Below, piece after piece: positions 10,733 to 22,100 of a stretch of DNA of 64,000 nucleotides. The position numbers and the translations under genes were made by a program. The DNA lies in assembly GCA_002221725.1 (NCBI GenBank), contig NJFT01000131.1:47583-111582 (forward strand), written 5' to 3'. The DNA is from Scedosporium boydii (lineage: Eukaryota; Ascomycota; Sordariomycetes; Microascales; Microascaceae). Under the pieces are notes generated by a model that had not been told where the DNA came from, made no database searches, and saw only the letters and a program-made list of their open reading frames with translations. Within the stretch, counting starts at the first letter, position 1. Each line of letters opens with the position of its first letter.

Positions 10733-11474
10733 CGGGGAGCGTGAGGAGCGTTGCGTTAGGGGGGCGGGATTGGTTGACAGGGGAGGAATGACGTCGGGTC
10801 GGCGGAGTGGTGGAATCGTGGAGGGTGGACTTTTCCCCATGAGGTCGCATTGGGTTTGGAGCCTGCAACGTCTCGCCTCCAGCCAGAAAACGAGGCGAGC
10901 AAGCCAATTCGTACCCTTCATGTACACTAACTCATCCGGGTTAAGGCCAGGTCCCAGGAATAGAGTTTAGCTCGCGCACCAGTTTTAATTGTCTCGATCC
11001 TTCAGAACCATATCCGCAGTGCCTTGTCTGTTCCCGTTGTAAAGCGACCCCTGTCCATCTATAGCCAACATTGGCGTGCCATGAAAATTAAACGCTTCCC
11101 ACCAACGTCCTCTCCCTTCCTCAACTCAACCATTGCTGCCCGATATGCTCGGTAAACTAGTTTATATCAACTGGATGCCAAAATATCACGCCACTTGAGA
11201 GTTTTGGGTTAATCCGTGCTGACCATTCTAGCCCTTCTTGACGACCAGCCACGAGCTCGCTCATGTTAACCCCGCTGTATCAGATTTCGGGAGACTGCAT
11301 TCGTGACGGGGTTTATCCACTTCTAACTCTGGTCCCGTGATGACGAAGACCCGTATAAGTCTAAGTTAAGAGCATCGTCGATGCCCGACGAGATGTAGTT
11401 TATGAGAATTTGGTCGGAGAAACGTATTGCGAGATGCAACTGTGAGGAAAATAAGCTGGGCTTCCTTTTAGCAC

Positions 11475-11518
11475 TTTCCCGATTAGTCGGCACCATTTGG
11501 TGCCGACTAATCGGGAAA
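11475..11518. repeat. 44-bp perfect palindrome (21-bp arms, 2-nt spacer)
   Basis: The left arm (11475-11495, starting tttcccgattag) and right arm (11498-11518, ending taatcgggaaa) are exact reverse complements around a tt spacer at 11496-11497. As RNA it would form a very stable hairpin; as DNA it could extrude a cruciform. No coding frame explains it and no flanking target-site duplication is obvious. Confidence 0.9.
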
Positions 11519-11740
11519 TGGAGCTCGGAGTACGAAGCAGCGTTGTGTTGATTTCAGCTGGATGCCCAAACTCCGGCACCGCAGCCATCACAATGGCAGC
11601 CTGCCCGTAAGTGATATTTTTTTCTTTTTTTCGTTCTCGGATTTTGGTCTTCCTCGGATTTTTTGGGGGTTTCTCGCCCCTTTCTCTCTCTTTGATGTCT
11701 TGGCTGTGCCTGTCGCGATGCTTCTGTGATATCGGATATC

Positions 11741-11841
11741 CCAGGATCCATGTCGAATGCCCAGGATCCATATCAGATGCCCAGGATCCATATCAGATGC
11801 CCAGGATCCATATCGAATGCCCCGGGATCCATGTTGAATGG
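11741..11841 (+). repeat. 20-bp minisatellite (5 copies)
   Basis: Five head-to-tail copies of a unit beginning ccaggatccat, with starts at 11741, 11761, 11781, 11801 and 11821. Copies differ at a few positions (tgtcgaatgc, tatcagatgc, tatcgaatgc); the last reads cccgggatccatgttgaatgg. Each copy carries ggatcc. Confidence 0.9.
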
Positions 11842-12413
11842 GCTGTCCTACTCGACCTGCATCTCAGCATGGGTTTTTCTCGGGGTGGGCTGCCGGGGCC
11901 ATTGATTTATTATTACGACCATCATACCTCGGTATTTCGGACCTGAATTTGGATGTGAATTTGGGCCTAGACCTAGGTGGTTTCCTGGCTCCTTCCGCAG
12001 CCTAAAGATCACGAGAACATGTGATGATTTACAGCGAAGATTGAAGAAGAGGCACCAGCACAACTCTTCCCGGCTTCGTGGATCTTCAGCTCGCTAAGAT
12101 TACCCGGGACGTTATAGAAAGATAGAGAGAGGCAATTGTTTCCATATCATGCAATATCTCATTAAATTTTCTTTTCGCATTCATCGAGGACTGACTCCAG
12201 GTCTGTCCTTTTCAGTATCGACTCCCAAACATCATCCCGCTTCCCTGTTCACCGTATTCGACATCCCTCATATCACATATCTCTTGTACCCCATAATAAT
12301 TACATTAAGAAAACAAAAATAAAACAGACCAGAAATACTCCAAGAGGAAAAGGCAAAGAAAAGGATAGGAAACGCCTCACCTTCTCAAGTTCTCTAGACC
12401 TCTCCACCCAAGC

Positions 12414-14091
12414 TTAAAACGACCCCCTAATCGCCCTCACAGTCCCCAACGGAGGAACCCCCAGCCTCCCCATCTCCATCGCCGCCATCACCCCCAATTT
12501 CTGACCCTCACTCTCACCCTCCCCGTCTCCCGCGGCCCCCTCAATCCTCACCATGTCCGTCTGACTCGGCCCAAAAATCCTCCTCACCACCCTCGTTTTC
12601 CCCATCTCCTCCCTAAACACCCCCCAGCTCGTACTGAAAAAGATTACGGCATTCCACACCCCCTGCAACGGCAGTACCACGGCGCTAGCCACGTTCAACC
12701 CATAATTGGGCGCAAACGGATGCACGAGGTTATGAATCCTGTTAACGGAGCTGGGCGTCCACGTGACGAGGATGGAAATGGCGAAGACGAAGCTCGTGCG
12801 GAGGTACGCCAGCTTGATGGGATCGAGGTGTTTGAGCTTGGCGCGGAACTTGGCGAAGCCCGAGGGCCGTTTCCTTTCGCTGGTCGTTAGGGTGGTTTGC
12901 GACGGGCCGGCGGCCGCCGTGGATGTGCAGGTTGTTTCGAAGCGGGGCTGCGAGGCGGCTTCGATGAGGACGGCATCGGGGAGCTCTGGCTCGAACAGGC
13001 CTTGGTTGTGGAGGGTGCCTGAGCTTCGGGACGGTTGGAGTGTGGCGGGGGGTGTCCAGGGGCGGGGAATGCAGGTTGTTATTTTGACTTCGGTCACGGC
13101 TGTGCCGTAGACGTTGGAGGGTGGCGCCGGGGGGAGGTTCTTGGGAGGTTGTTAGCAGAAGAAAGGAGGTCTTAGCGGATTGGCTCATGGCTCACCTTGT
13201 CGGCAGACTCCCGCAGCTCAGACGTCGACGAAACTTCCTTCATTGTGTACTCTTCCTTGCCAGGCGTGCTAAAGGTGAGGTTCCGTAGTTGGTTCCGCTG
13301 CTGGAAGACGTGATAGCCCACGGCGATGTATATGATTGACGAAAAGAAGATACAGATCCAAATGGGCACATAGTACGTATATATGCGCAGTTCTGTAAAC
13401 TCGTTTCCGATCCAACACCAAAGCTACCAGGAACGTCTTGTGTTAGTAAAACAGGAGAAACTGGACAAGGAAACACGTTGAAACACCAGATCCAAGAAAC
13501 ACACGTACCGTTGCGTCTCCGTAGACGGCACCGCGGCTATCTTTATACAACAAGCATACGATAGCCGGTATGAACGGCACGCCGAAGCAAACAAGGCAAT
13601 ACACCCAGACGTACTGCCGAAACGAAGCCGGGTTGGCGCCGAAGAAGAAGACCAGAAAGACGTTGACGGCCATGGAGAGCGACCACCATGGATCAGACTG
13701 CATCATCCTACATAGAATACAAGGTTCAGCAAAAGTAGCTCCTAATACGAAGAAAATGTTATGCCAGCCCTGCGGCAAATACTTACATTTCGAGAAGAAA
13801 CGCCTGCGTCTTGCAAAGCGCAGAGTCCGTTCCTGCTGTGAGCCCATCATACCCGATAAGACAAGCAATGCTAGCCCCAGCATTGGCAATCGAGGCGAAC
13901 AAGATGAAGAGGTTCGGCACCGTCCTTAATCTCTTGAACACCCAAAACGTGATTATGATGGCGGCGATGCCACCTAGAGAGAGGGAGGCACCCACCCTCT
14001 CGAGGGTGATGATGATTTGGATCTGGTGTTTCGTCAGATTCATCAGGTCGGGGTAGAACGGGCCATATCCTGATGGTTTGTCTATGTCCAT
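12414..14091 (-). CDS. cAMP-receptor-like G protein-coupled receptor
   Basis: Four exons (14091-13787, 13707-13509, 13423-13196, 13139-12414) give 485 residues. Hydrophobic segments in order: about residues 27-50 (LERVGASLSLGGIAAIIITF), 58-80 (LFILFASIANAGASIACLIG), 105-125 (SLSMAVNVFLVFFFG), 130-155 (YVWVYCLVCFGVPFIPAIVC), 180-205 (IWICIFFSSIIYIAVGY), and two after a long loop (TSFVFAISILVTWTPSS and VVLPLQGVWNAVIFF). The third cytoplasmic loop is expanded (about residues 215-345) and rich in Ser/Thr/Pro. This layout matches the fungal Dictyostelium-cAR-like class (GprH/Crl1 type), plasma-membrane receptors that signal through heterotrimeric G proteins. The ligand is unknown. It is transcribed away from a gene-free region to the right; the next gene, the MFS permease, is on the same strand. 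Confidence 0.85.
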
Positions 14092-17000
14092 CCTCTTTCT
14101 TTCTCTCTGCTCTCCCGTAGAGGGGGAGGGGGGGATGGGTGAGGTTAAGAAGCGGTACTAAGGGATAGAGAGCCGGCCTCTCGAAGACAAAGACAGGGAT
14201 TAGAATTCGGGGCGTGGATGCTGGTGGCGGAATGTGGAACGGCACAAAATTGATGTGGCGTCCTGTTATTGTTCAGTGCCGAAGTGGATGGGATGAGTTG
14301 GTGGAGGAAAGGGATGTGTGGGATGATGTCTTGGGTTGGATTTTGGGAGGGTTAGTTGATAGGCAAGGAGGAGGGAAAGGACGGGGGGTGTTCCGCGTGG
14401 TTGTTGTCGTGGATGGGCTTGGGGCGTTTCCGCCGTAGAACAATCCCGGTCAATCTGTGTACGGGAACGAGGCGCGATGATGGGACGTCACAGGCCCTCG
14501 GATTGGAGGAGAAGGGACAAGGGGTGGAGGATGGAGGGTGGAAGGTGGAGGAAGAGGGCGAGTATCCGGTGGTGGTAGGGGAATCTCCATCCACAGAGAT
14601 GGGATTCTACGGGGGAGGCGCTTGCTCCAGTGACAGTGACACTGGACTCGATACCTAGGTACTGGAGTAAGCGATTCATAGCATGGACTTTATTTTATAC
14701 CGCATCAAACTTATTCATCTCTTTCCCGTCTCGCAGAGAACCTAACTTATAAGAAACTGATAGACGATACACGAAAGAAAGATTACTGAAACCTTCAAAC
14801 ATTCACATATCGTGAATACGGAGAAGGACGGACAGATGACAGCAAGGCTTCAAACAGCGACTCAAGGCAAACCACACCCAAACACGGACCTCCAGAACTG
14901 TAAATACGTAAGATCAAGATCTAGCGCCGGGGCCTAGGTGAGAGGGGGCAGGCAAACGAAAGGGGCCATTCTTTTTCCTGCATGAAGCTGCACTTGTTGT
15001 GCCACCCGAGAATATATACCCAAGCTTACACCCAAGGGCGCCATATGGTGCCACAAGCCGGACTAAAGAGTCATTGCCGACGGAGGGGAGCAGAATGTCA
15101 TTCGAAGATCGGGACAGGATGATGGAGATCCAAGTACGTGTGTGAAGGAAGCAAGGGATGAAAAGGAAAGAGACATATGTATGCCAAGGAAAGACGTGGG
15201 CGTGTCTGGGATGTGATATGCGTAAGGGATGATGAAGGGGGGGATAAGCAAGGGACCCGAGGCTGGGGTAGGTGTTGAGTTTATCGGATCATGGCTGTGT
15301 TTTGAGCATAGAGCATGCGGCTAGAAATGGAGATGAATATGGAGAAATGGCTCGAGAGGCGGTTTCCTCGAGTATCACAATGTCCAATATATGGAAATGA
15401 ATAGGAAAGCTAAGTCACAGCTTATATGTAGGAAGGTAGAACAATCTCACCAGCTGATCAGATGGCAAGAGTACAATGGCCTTCGGGTGCCACTGCGAGA
15501 GAAACGGCGTCATAGAAAATGAGCCTCGAGTCGACAGGAGTCGTCATCATTTCGAGGTCAAACAAGACCAGGTCCTCGAGGTGCCCACGATGGTGTTCCC
15601 AACAATAGCTCCTCCAAGATAGTCAATATCACCCTCAAACTCAAGAAAGTAAAGGCCACAAACACTAAAAAAAGCAGCGGTGAAGAAAGATGGGGGATAC
15701 GCTCCCCCCAACACCCAAAGCAAGGAAAAAGACAAGACCGCATGGAGCCAGCCTATCAAGAACCGCCCGGACACGGATACCTGCGTTTCGCACCTACGTT
15801 GTTTCGTGATCTTTTGCAGGAAAAATTGTGGCGGAGTCCCTGTTTCGACTGCGCGATAAAAAAAAAAAAAAAAATAAAAAAAAGAGGTGGGAAAGCTGAA
15901 GAGAGATGATACGCTTGGCCGCAGATTATATTGGATGAAGGGGGTTCTTCGGTCATGTACGATGCCATCCACATCCACGCGTGCTGCTGCTCATGCTGAT
16001 CTGGCAGCTAGTTCTGGCAGACAGTTGTCGTCTGGAACTTTGAACACCGGAACTTTTGCCGAAAGGTCTAAGCCTCCTCGGGTAGTGTAAGGTGAAATTT
16101 GAAGAAGCAGCAGGACGGACGATTAAGGTTAAAAATAAGGTAGTAGAGAAATCCCCGACGAAGATGTTGATTATATCCCAATGCAAGAAGGGATCTCCAA
16201 GATCTGCATCTCTACCCGCAAAGCCTGCTTAACTCCCGAGTGACCTGTTTAATACGAGGCAGGTCATCGTTTCTCTGAAACAAGGAAAAGACAAGAAGAG
16301 AAAAAGAAGTAAACAAGCCAATCAGAGTCATGGGAGTAGAATCTGCATTTCTCTGGAATGCTCGGCACGATGGCGGCTACGTGCATGCTCGTGTTGGGCC
16401 AAGTTAATATATGGGCCTCGGGTTCGTGCTCCTGCTTTCATTTGAGTCTTTTCTTTCCTTGGCGAGGGATGGCAGATCTCAAATTGGCCGAGTGGGATGT
16501 GCGAAGGCGTCGGGGACAGAGAAACGCAGAGGGCCGAGAAAGCCAATGAGTCGGACACCACGAGGTCATCGCTGCAGATTGTCAGAGCCTGAGTCGATGA
16601 CAATGATAGGTTTCAACAGGGGCCAACGGCTAGATCCTAGGAGCAAGGGGAGCTGAATCGAATTCAACTCGGCGAGGACAATCGCCCCTTGGCGCTCCTC
16701 CCAGACCCTCCCAGCAAGCCATGAAGTCCATGTGGACGAACGATCCCCGGTAGACAAGAATCCCATTCATTCATCGACAAGGGTTACATCCTTATCCTAT
16801 TCCCAGCCGCACGGTACCGTCCTTCCCTCTTTTTCTTTAATAGGATTGATAGGATGAAACGTTTCCTTTTCTCCTGGGGTGCTTGAGATACCGGAAACCG
16901 GGGGAGTTCGAGGTGGATTGTCTTGTCGAGGGAAGGGAGTGAAACAGGTAACCGATCTCGAGCGTCTTGTCGTCGGTGAGAAGCTGGGATGATTTGGCGG

Positions 17001-17408
17001 CTGTTATCAGCTGCTGTTATATGGACTAAGTTACCATTGATATTGATCTGTCGATAGACATAGTCGGCGTGTTTGCTGAAAGTGGTCTGAGATCTTTGCG
17101 CCTTCGACAGCATTCGTCTTCTCGTTGAGTGCCTCTGTTTATGTTCACTGGTCGCACTGCAAGTAAGGCAATATTTGGGGTATTGTTCCTCTTGTTTCCA
17201 GTCTATCTCTCTCCATCTTGCTCCCAACACTAGGTATAAAAATAATAATATGAAAAGAAAATCACAGAAACAGCCGTGGGATGTAAGTCTAGGAACCGAG
17301 CACGCCATGATCCATACCTCGCTTCGCTTCCGACATCGACTCCCCTAGACATCTTAAAACCTCAAACAACAAAGCCTCTCCTATCGGGTATCGCATGTGT
17401 CCTTCCCT
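14092..17408. other. Intergenic region between GPCR and MFS genes
   Basis: About 3.3 kb. The first 600 bp (14092-14680) are G-rich on the plus strand and likely hold the GPCR promoter. An A tract at about 15858-15890 is the only notable simple repeat. A minus-strand frame at 16784-17308 (174 codons, hydrophobic start CDFLFILLFLYLVLG) abuts the MFS 3' end but has no recognisable domain. No RNA gene is seen. Confidence 0.35.
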
Positions 17409-19155
17409 TTAAAGCATATACACAAACGTAGGGTTCTTATCACCAAGCTCCTCAATCTCCTCCTCAGTCTTGCCCTCCAAGATTCCATTCCTCAAGCCCT
17501 GCGCACGCTTCTTATTCTCAATCGTCAAGAGCACAAGCATCAGCGCGCTACCACCGCACAAGAAAACAGCCAAGAACGTCAACACGATCGCATGGCCCTC
17601 GATATACTTGGGTCCGTTGAAATAAATGTTCGAGCTGATTACACCACTGAGGTTTCCCCAGCCGATGGCCATTCCAAGGACGATGCCACGCTTGTAGACA
17701 CCCGCTGTGTTGTTAGCGACCCAGGAGATAGAGTTACTGACGCAGGGGTAGATTCCGAGAGCGGCGAGGAAAGTGCCGGCGTATTTGACCGCGGGATCCT
17801 GCGATCCGATGAGCAGGCAGAATCCGATGACGCCGACGCTGGAGGGGATGATGTTGATTAGACCTCGGCGGCCGGTTTTGTCACCGACGATACCGAGCAC
17901 GACGGTGACGACGGCGGCAGCGAGGTACGGCGCGGCGCTGAGAAGCTGGGCCTTGACGATGGAGGTGTTCCAGCCGAGAGACTTGATGATGCTAGGGAGG
18001 AAAAGACTGAAAGCATACAGAGGCACGTCGCAGCCCATGTAAATAACCATGCTGAGGTACGTCTTCCAATCCTTGACGGCGGACCAGACATACGCAGACT
18101 TGAAGGCATGCTGCTCGGTGTTATTCAGGGGGTCTTCCCTGAGTCGGCGGATGATTCGTGCGCGCTCCTCCTCGGTGAGGCGCTTGGCGTCCTGAGGGAA
18201 GTCGAGGACCATCCAGTAGGAGGCGAGGGCGGCGGCGACGGTTACGATGCCTTCGAGGATGAAGATCCAGGCCCAGCCGGGGCGGCCGCCGATTCCGTCC
18301 ATTTTCTGGATGGCGGCGGCGAGGAGACCGCCGAAGGAGCCAGAGGCAGCGGCGGCGGAGAAGAAGATGGCCTGTTTGGTAGAAGGTTAGCTTACCATGT
18401 AGGAGAAAAGAGAGGGGGGGGAATCTCGAAGAATGGAAAAGGATCTTACAGTCCGAGTACCCATCTCAGACCTCTTGTACCAGCAAGACAGATAGTAGCT
18501 GATTCCAGGGAAGAGGCCAGCTTCGGTGAGACCCAGGAACCATCGCGCAGCGATAAGCCCAGAGTAGTTATTTACAAATCCAGTGAAAGTCATAGTAAGT
18601 CCCCATAGGAGGCTATAGTAATATCAAATCGAGTTAGCCAATACTTTCATCCCAACGTTGAGCAGGCGAAACCACTTACACAATGGTGGGGATAAAGCGA
18701 GACGGCCTGTAGCGTTTAAGCAAAACATTGGTGAGGGGCTCGAAGACGGCATAGGAGACAAAGAAGATGGTAAGGCAAGTGTTGTATTGCTTCGTGGTGA
18801 TGTGCACAGCTTCTGTGAAGCCGGCAATCTTTGCGTTGCCTATGTTGGTTCGGTCAAGGAAGGCCAGGAGGTAAAGAAGGCAGAGCTGTGAGGCAGTCAC
18901 AAGTTAGGGTTGTTCCATGCGAGCTGATAACAAGGAAGATACATACCCAAGGGATAATCATCCAGTCGATTTTGCGCATAAGTTTGCGATCCTAGACACA
19001 TGTAAGCAAATCTATAGCGCCACAGAATAGATGTATTCCAATGATCAATGACTTACATCGGGGTCATCGTGACTGGCATCACTAATGTTGATACTGTCCT
19101 CGGCATGCTTCTCAGGCTTCTCGCCCGGAAGGGGTTGATCGATCGAAGAGCTCAT
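17409..19155 (-). CDS. MFS permease, anion:cation symporter (Dal5/Tna1-like) family
   Basis: Five exons (19155-19057, 18991-18947, 18885-18680, 18612-18450, 18371-17409) give 491 residues. After a 50-residue cytoplasmic head (SSSIDQPLPGEK...) comes DRKLMRKIDWMIIPW, the signature start of this family, then LCLLYLLAFLDRTNIGNAKI as helix 1. Further marks are the GLTEAGLFPGISYYLSCWYK loop, a large central loop with the FPQDAKRLTEEERA motif (helices 6-7), and C-terminal SNSISWVANNTAGVYKRGI and GNLSGVISSNIY. Twelve membrane helices are expected. Relatives move allantoate, nicotinate, pantothenate or other carboxylates with protons; the substrate cannot be told from sequence. All intron phases agree. 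No metabolic partner genes lie next to it. Confidence 0.92.
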
Positions 19156-22100
19156 GTTTCTAGTGCTGTTTCTCTTCTATATGTACAGGAGGTGGGTGCA
19201 AATTCGTGAGTTGGTGGGTAGAGAGAAAAAGGAGAAGTCTGGATTCGACTTGATTCGAAAGAGAGTGGAGGAAGCGATATAGGACAAGATTCCTAAGTGG
19301 GATCTGAGATCTTATATATCGAGGTCAAGAGGCTCTTAGTAATGCTGAAACTGGTGAGAGAATTGTGGTAGTTCCCCTCCTGATAGTCTCCGAGTTTGTT
19401 CCTTTCACAAGTATCCGGACTACATCTCGCGACTTGATATCGTGAAACTGGTAGCTCGAGATGCGGGAAACAAGGCAAGAGTCAAATAAATGCGAATGAA
19501 TGGAAAGAAACTCCAAAGAGACGTTGATATCGAATTACTGCCGTCGAGAACCTTGTGAGCCAGGAAACCCTCCAAGCTCTTATAGAAAAGTAAACACACA
19601 AGACGATCTGACTCGAACTGGAACACCATCTTCCATCCATCTTCCAACATGCATCTTATATATTATATCCTCTCCCTCGGGGAGAGAAGGAAAGATCTAT
19701 GCAAAAGGAGGACGAAGCAAACAAAATTGAATGGTGATGCCCCAGAAACCCACAATCTCAGCCTCCGCCCATGGAGCCACACCTCGATAACGCAATACTC
19801 AAGCGTGAACAGAAAAAAAGGAATTAAAATTTTTTGTTTTCGCCCCCAGATCCCTTCCCCATATCTTACCATAGCTGACCCACAATATAGCTTAAAAAAA
19901 CAAGTGGCTCGACACTTGTCAGGAACTTACCTCTTTGGGGCGTGGGGAGAGGAGAGAATAGCTTCATTCTAGAGCCCATTCACCCGCCGGGTGGTATCGA
20001 AGGTGAAATTCGCAATTGACCCGCCGTGTCACGTCAAACTCCCTGCTGGCTTACGCTGCGCTGAGGAATCTGGACAACGAAGAGATCCGGGACGGGGTTT
20101 GGGCTGCTCATTACGAGACGCAAAAGACTACGGGCTGGGGGGCGTGAGCTGGTTTACCCATTCCATAGCTTAATTGGCCTCGACATGGAACGTTAAGCAT
20201 AGGATCCCTTGTTCTTTTTGGGCTAGATCCCCTTTTAGTGGCGATTACCTCGCATATTAGCGTAGGGCCAAGGCTTTCCCATGTTCCTGATGCCTGCCAG
20301 GCAGTATGAGCTCGTTTGTGTAACTTCCCACGATCTACGACGAGACTGAACGTGGGCATGGGAACGAGTCGGGATGCTCGAGTCGTCCGTCGAGATGTCT
20401 TCTTCCTTTCTCTTCGAGCATCGTGAACCCGATACCCCTCAGATTGTCTCTCCCGCTTCCTACAAGACCCGCAGTGCCGTGATCCATGTATGACGGATGT
20501 TCCTCCGGAGACATTAGCCAACTGCCTGCAGGTAACCTATATCTACAAGATGCCAAGGAATCCTCCTTCAACTAGCACTCCCTGCTCTCGCATTTGGCAG
20601 AGATGGGACTGTAATCAACATGTGGCATCACAACATCAAGAGAAGACAGCTAGCCCAAAGTCTGGTAGTAGTGTAAGAGGCCCAAAAGCGTGGCTTCGGT
20701 AGAGCCCCAATGCATAGCTCCGACAGCGTAGAAAACCGCCTTGCAGTTATCTAATCTCCGATCCATGAGGGCAGGGATGAAATTTTTCATTTTCTTCGCG
20801 CTTTTCTCAATATGTCTAGGCCTGTAACCTTGTGTGTGCGGGAAGCCCATGGAAAGAAGAAACAGAGAATAACACTACACTGCCCTACCCTACACTACAC
20901 ACCACGCGGCTCTGCTCCTGTTCGCTAGCTTCAACACTACGAATTAGAATAGGAACCAAGGCCAATGAGAATAACAACTAGACATCACCTCCAAAAGACT
21001 AAAGACTTGATGAAGCCATTGCATCGCAGAGGACGGACAAGGTTGACTGATCCAATATTGGATCGAGACCCCAAATCATACCAACATCGCCCGCCCCGAG
21101 TTTGGACCGAACCTGTCCGGCTAAAGAGAGTGTAGACCGGATTGCATCATCGACGATATTTTCGTGGCGGGCGCGGAATGGATATCAAGGTGAAAAGGAC
21201 TTTCCAACGAATCTTCTTCTCCAAATGACATGTCGTCGTGGTAGTGCTAAAACCACGTGGGTTAGGTCTCGGCCTGGCCCACTTCGGCTAGCGACAGGCT
21301 GCACTCCCTTGCATGCTCAGTGGCCAGGGCATAGCTGGGCTTGCGAGGATGTTGAAATGTTTTGTGATCCTGGGCGACTATACTCAAAACGGGCACTCGC
21401 GTGAAATAGGATGAGGGCCAAGAGAGACCGGCGTACGAAGTCTGCAGCCCAGAGGTGAAATCAACGCAGCACAGCACCTGGACTTCGAGATTCTCATTAT
21501 TGCGTGCTCAATTGTGTGGGTTCATGGCCTTTTGATGATTTGATGATGACCCTTGTGTGCATATCTGATCAAGACTGGGGACGGATGAAGCACGGCTACG
21601 AAGCCGTGTTCTACTAGGTTCGCAGAGAGGGATACGAAACTTTTGGCTCGGGGTGTATCAGCCTGGCGTTAGAGCTCGGCTCATTACACGGATGGCACGG
21701 CTATCTTCCCGTCCGCCGTCCCCACCCTCCCCTGGTCGGACATTCAGGGAATGGGGGGACCGCGGAGCATCTCCGCCAGGACACACCGGGTGGGGAACCT
21801 GGTGATGGAGAAGGCCCTTGAATGTGAAAGGAAAGCGCTGTCGTCATCCACACTAGGAGAAACGAGGAACGAGGCTCAAGAATGGAATCATTGGGGAATT
21901 GGAGATTTGGAGAAAGATTTGGAGAAATCCGCCATTCTTGCAACTAGCTCGCCTTCTTCCCTTCAGATTTTGCAGTCCCAGGGCAGGAAGCGGCTACACT
22001 GCCACACCACAAGGATTCTAAACTAGCTTCGTAGTTGGAGAATTGGGGGCGCGTCTAATCAACATCAATCTATTACCACATCGATAGATCTAGGGAAACC

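Larger units (their letters stand above)
10733..12413. other. Intergenic region with palindrome and minisatellite
   Basis: Besides the palindrome (11475-11518) and the 20-bp array (11741-11841), it holds only short frames without homology. The part from about 12100 is AT-richer (runs of a and t near 12290-12360) and is likely the 3' flank of the GPCR gene. Confidence 0.4.

Noticed and set aside
15855..15892. Long A run as a possible retroelement tail
   Set aside because: No element body, target-site duplication or coding remnant lies beside it; simple-sequence drift is enough to explain it.
16784..17308. 174-codon minus-strand frame with hydrophobic start
   Set aside because: No homology, basic random-looking composition after residue 40, and it lies in the 3' flank of the MFS gene.
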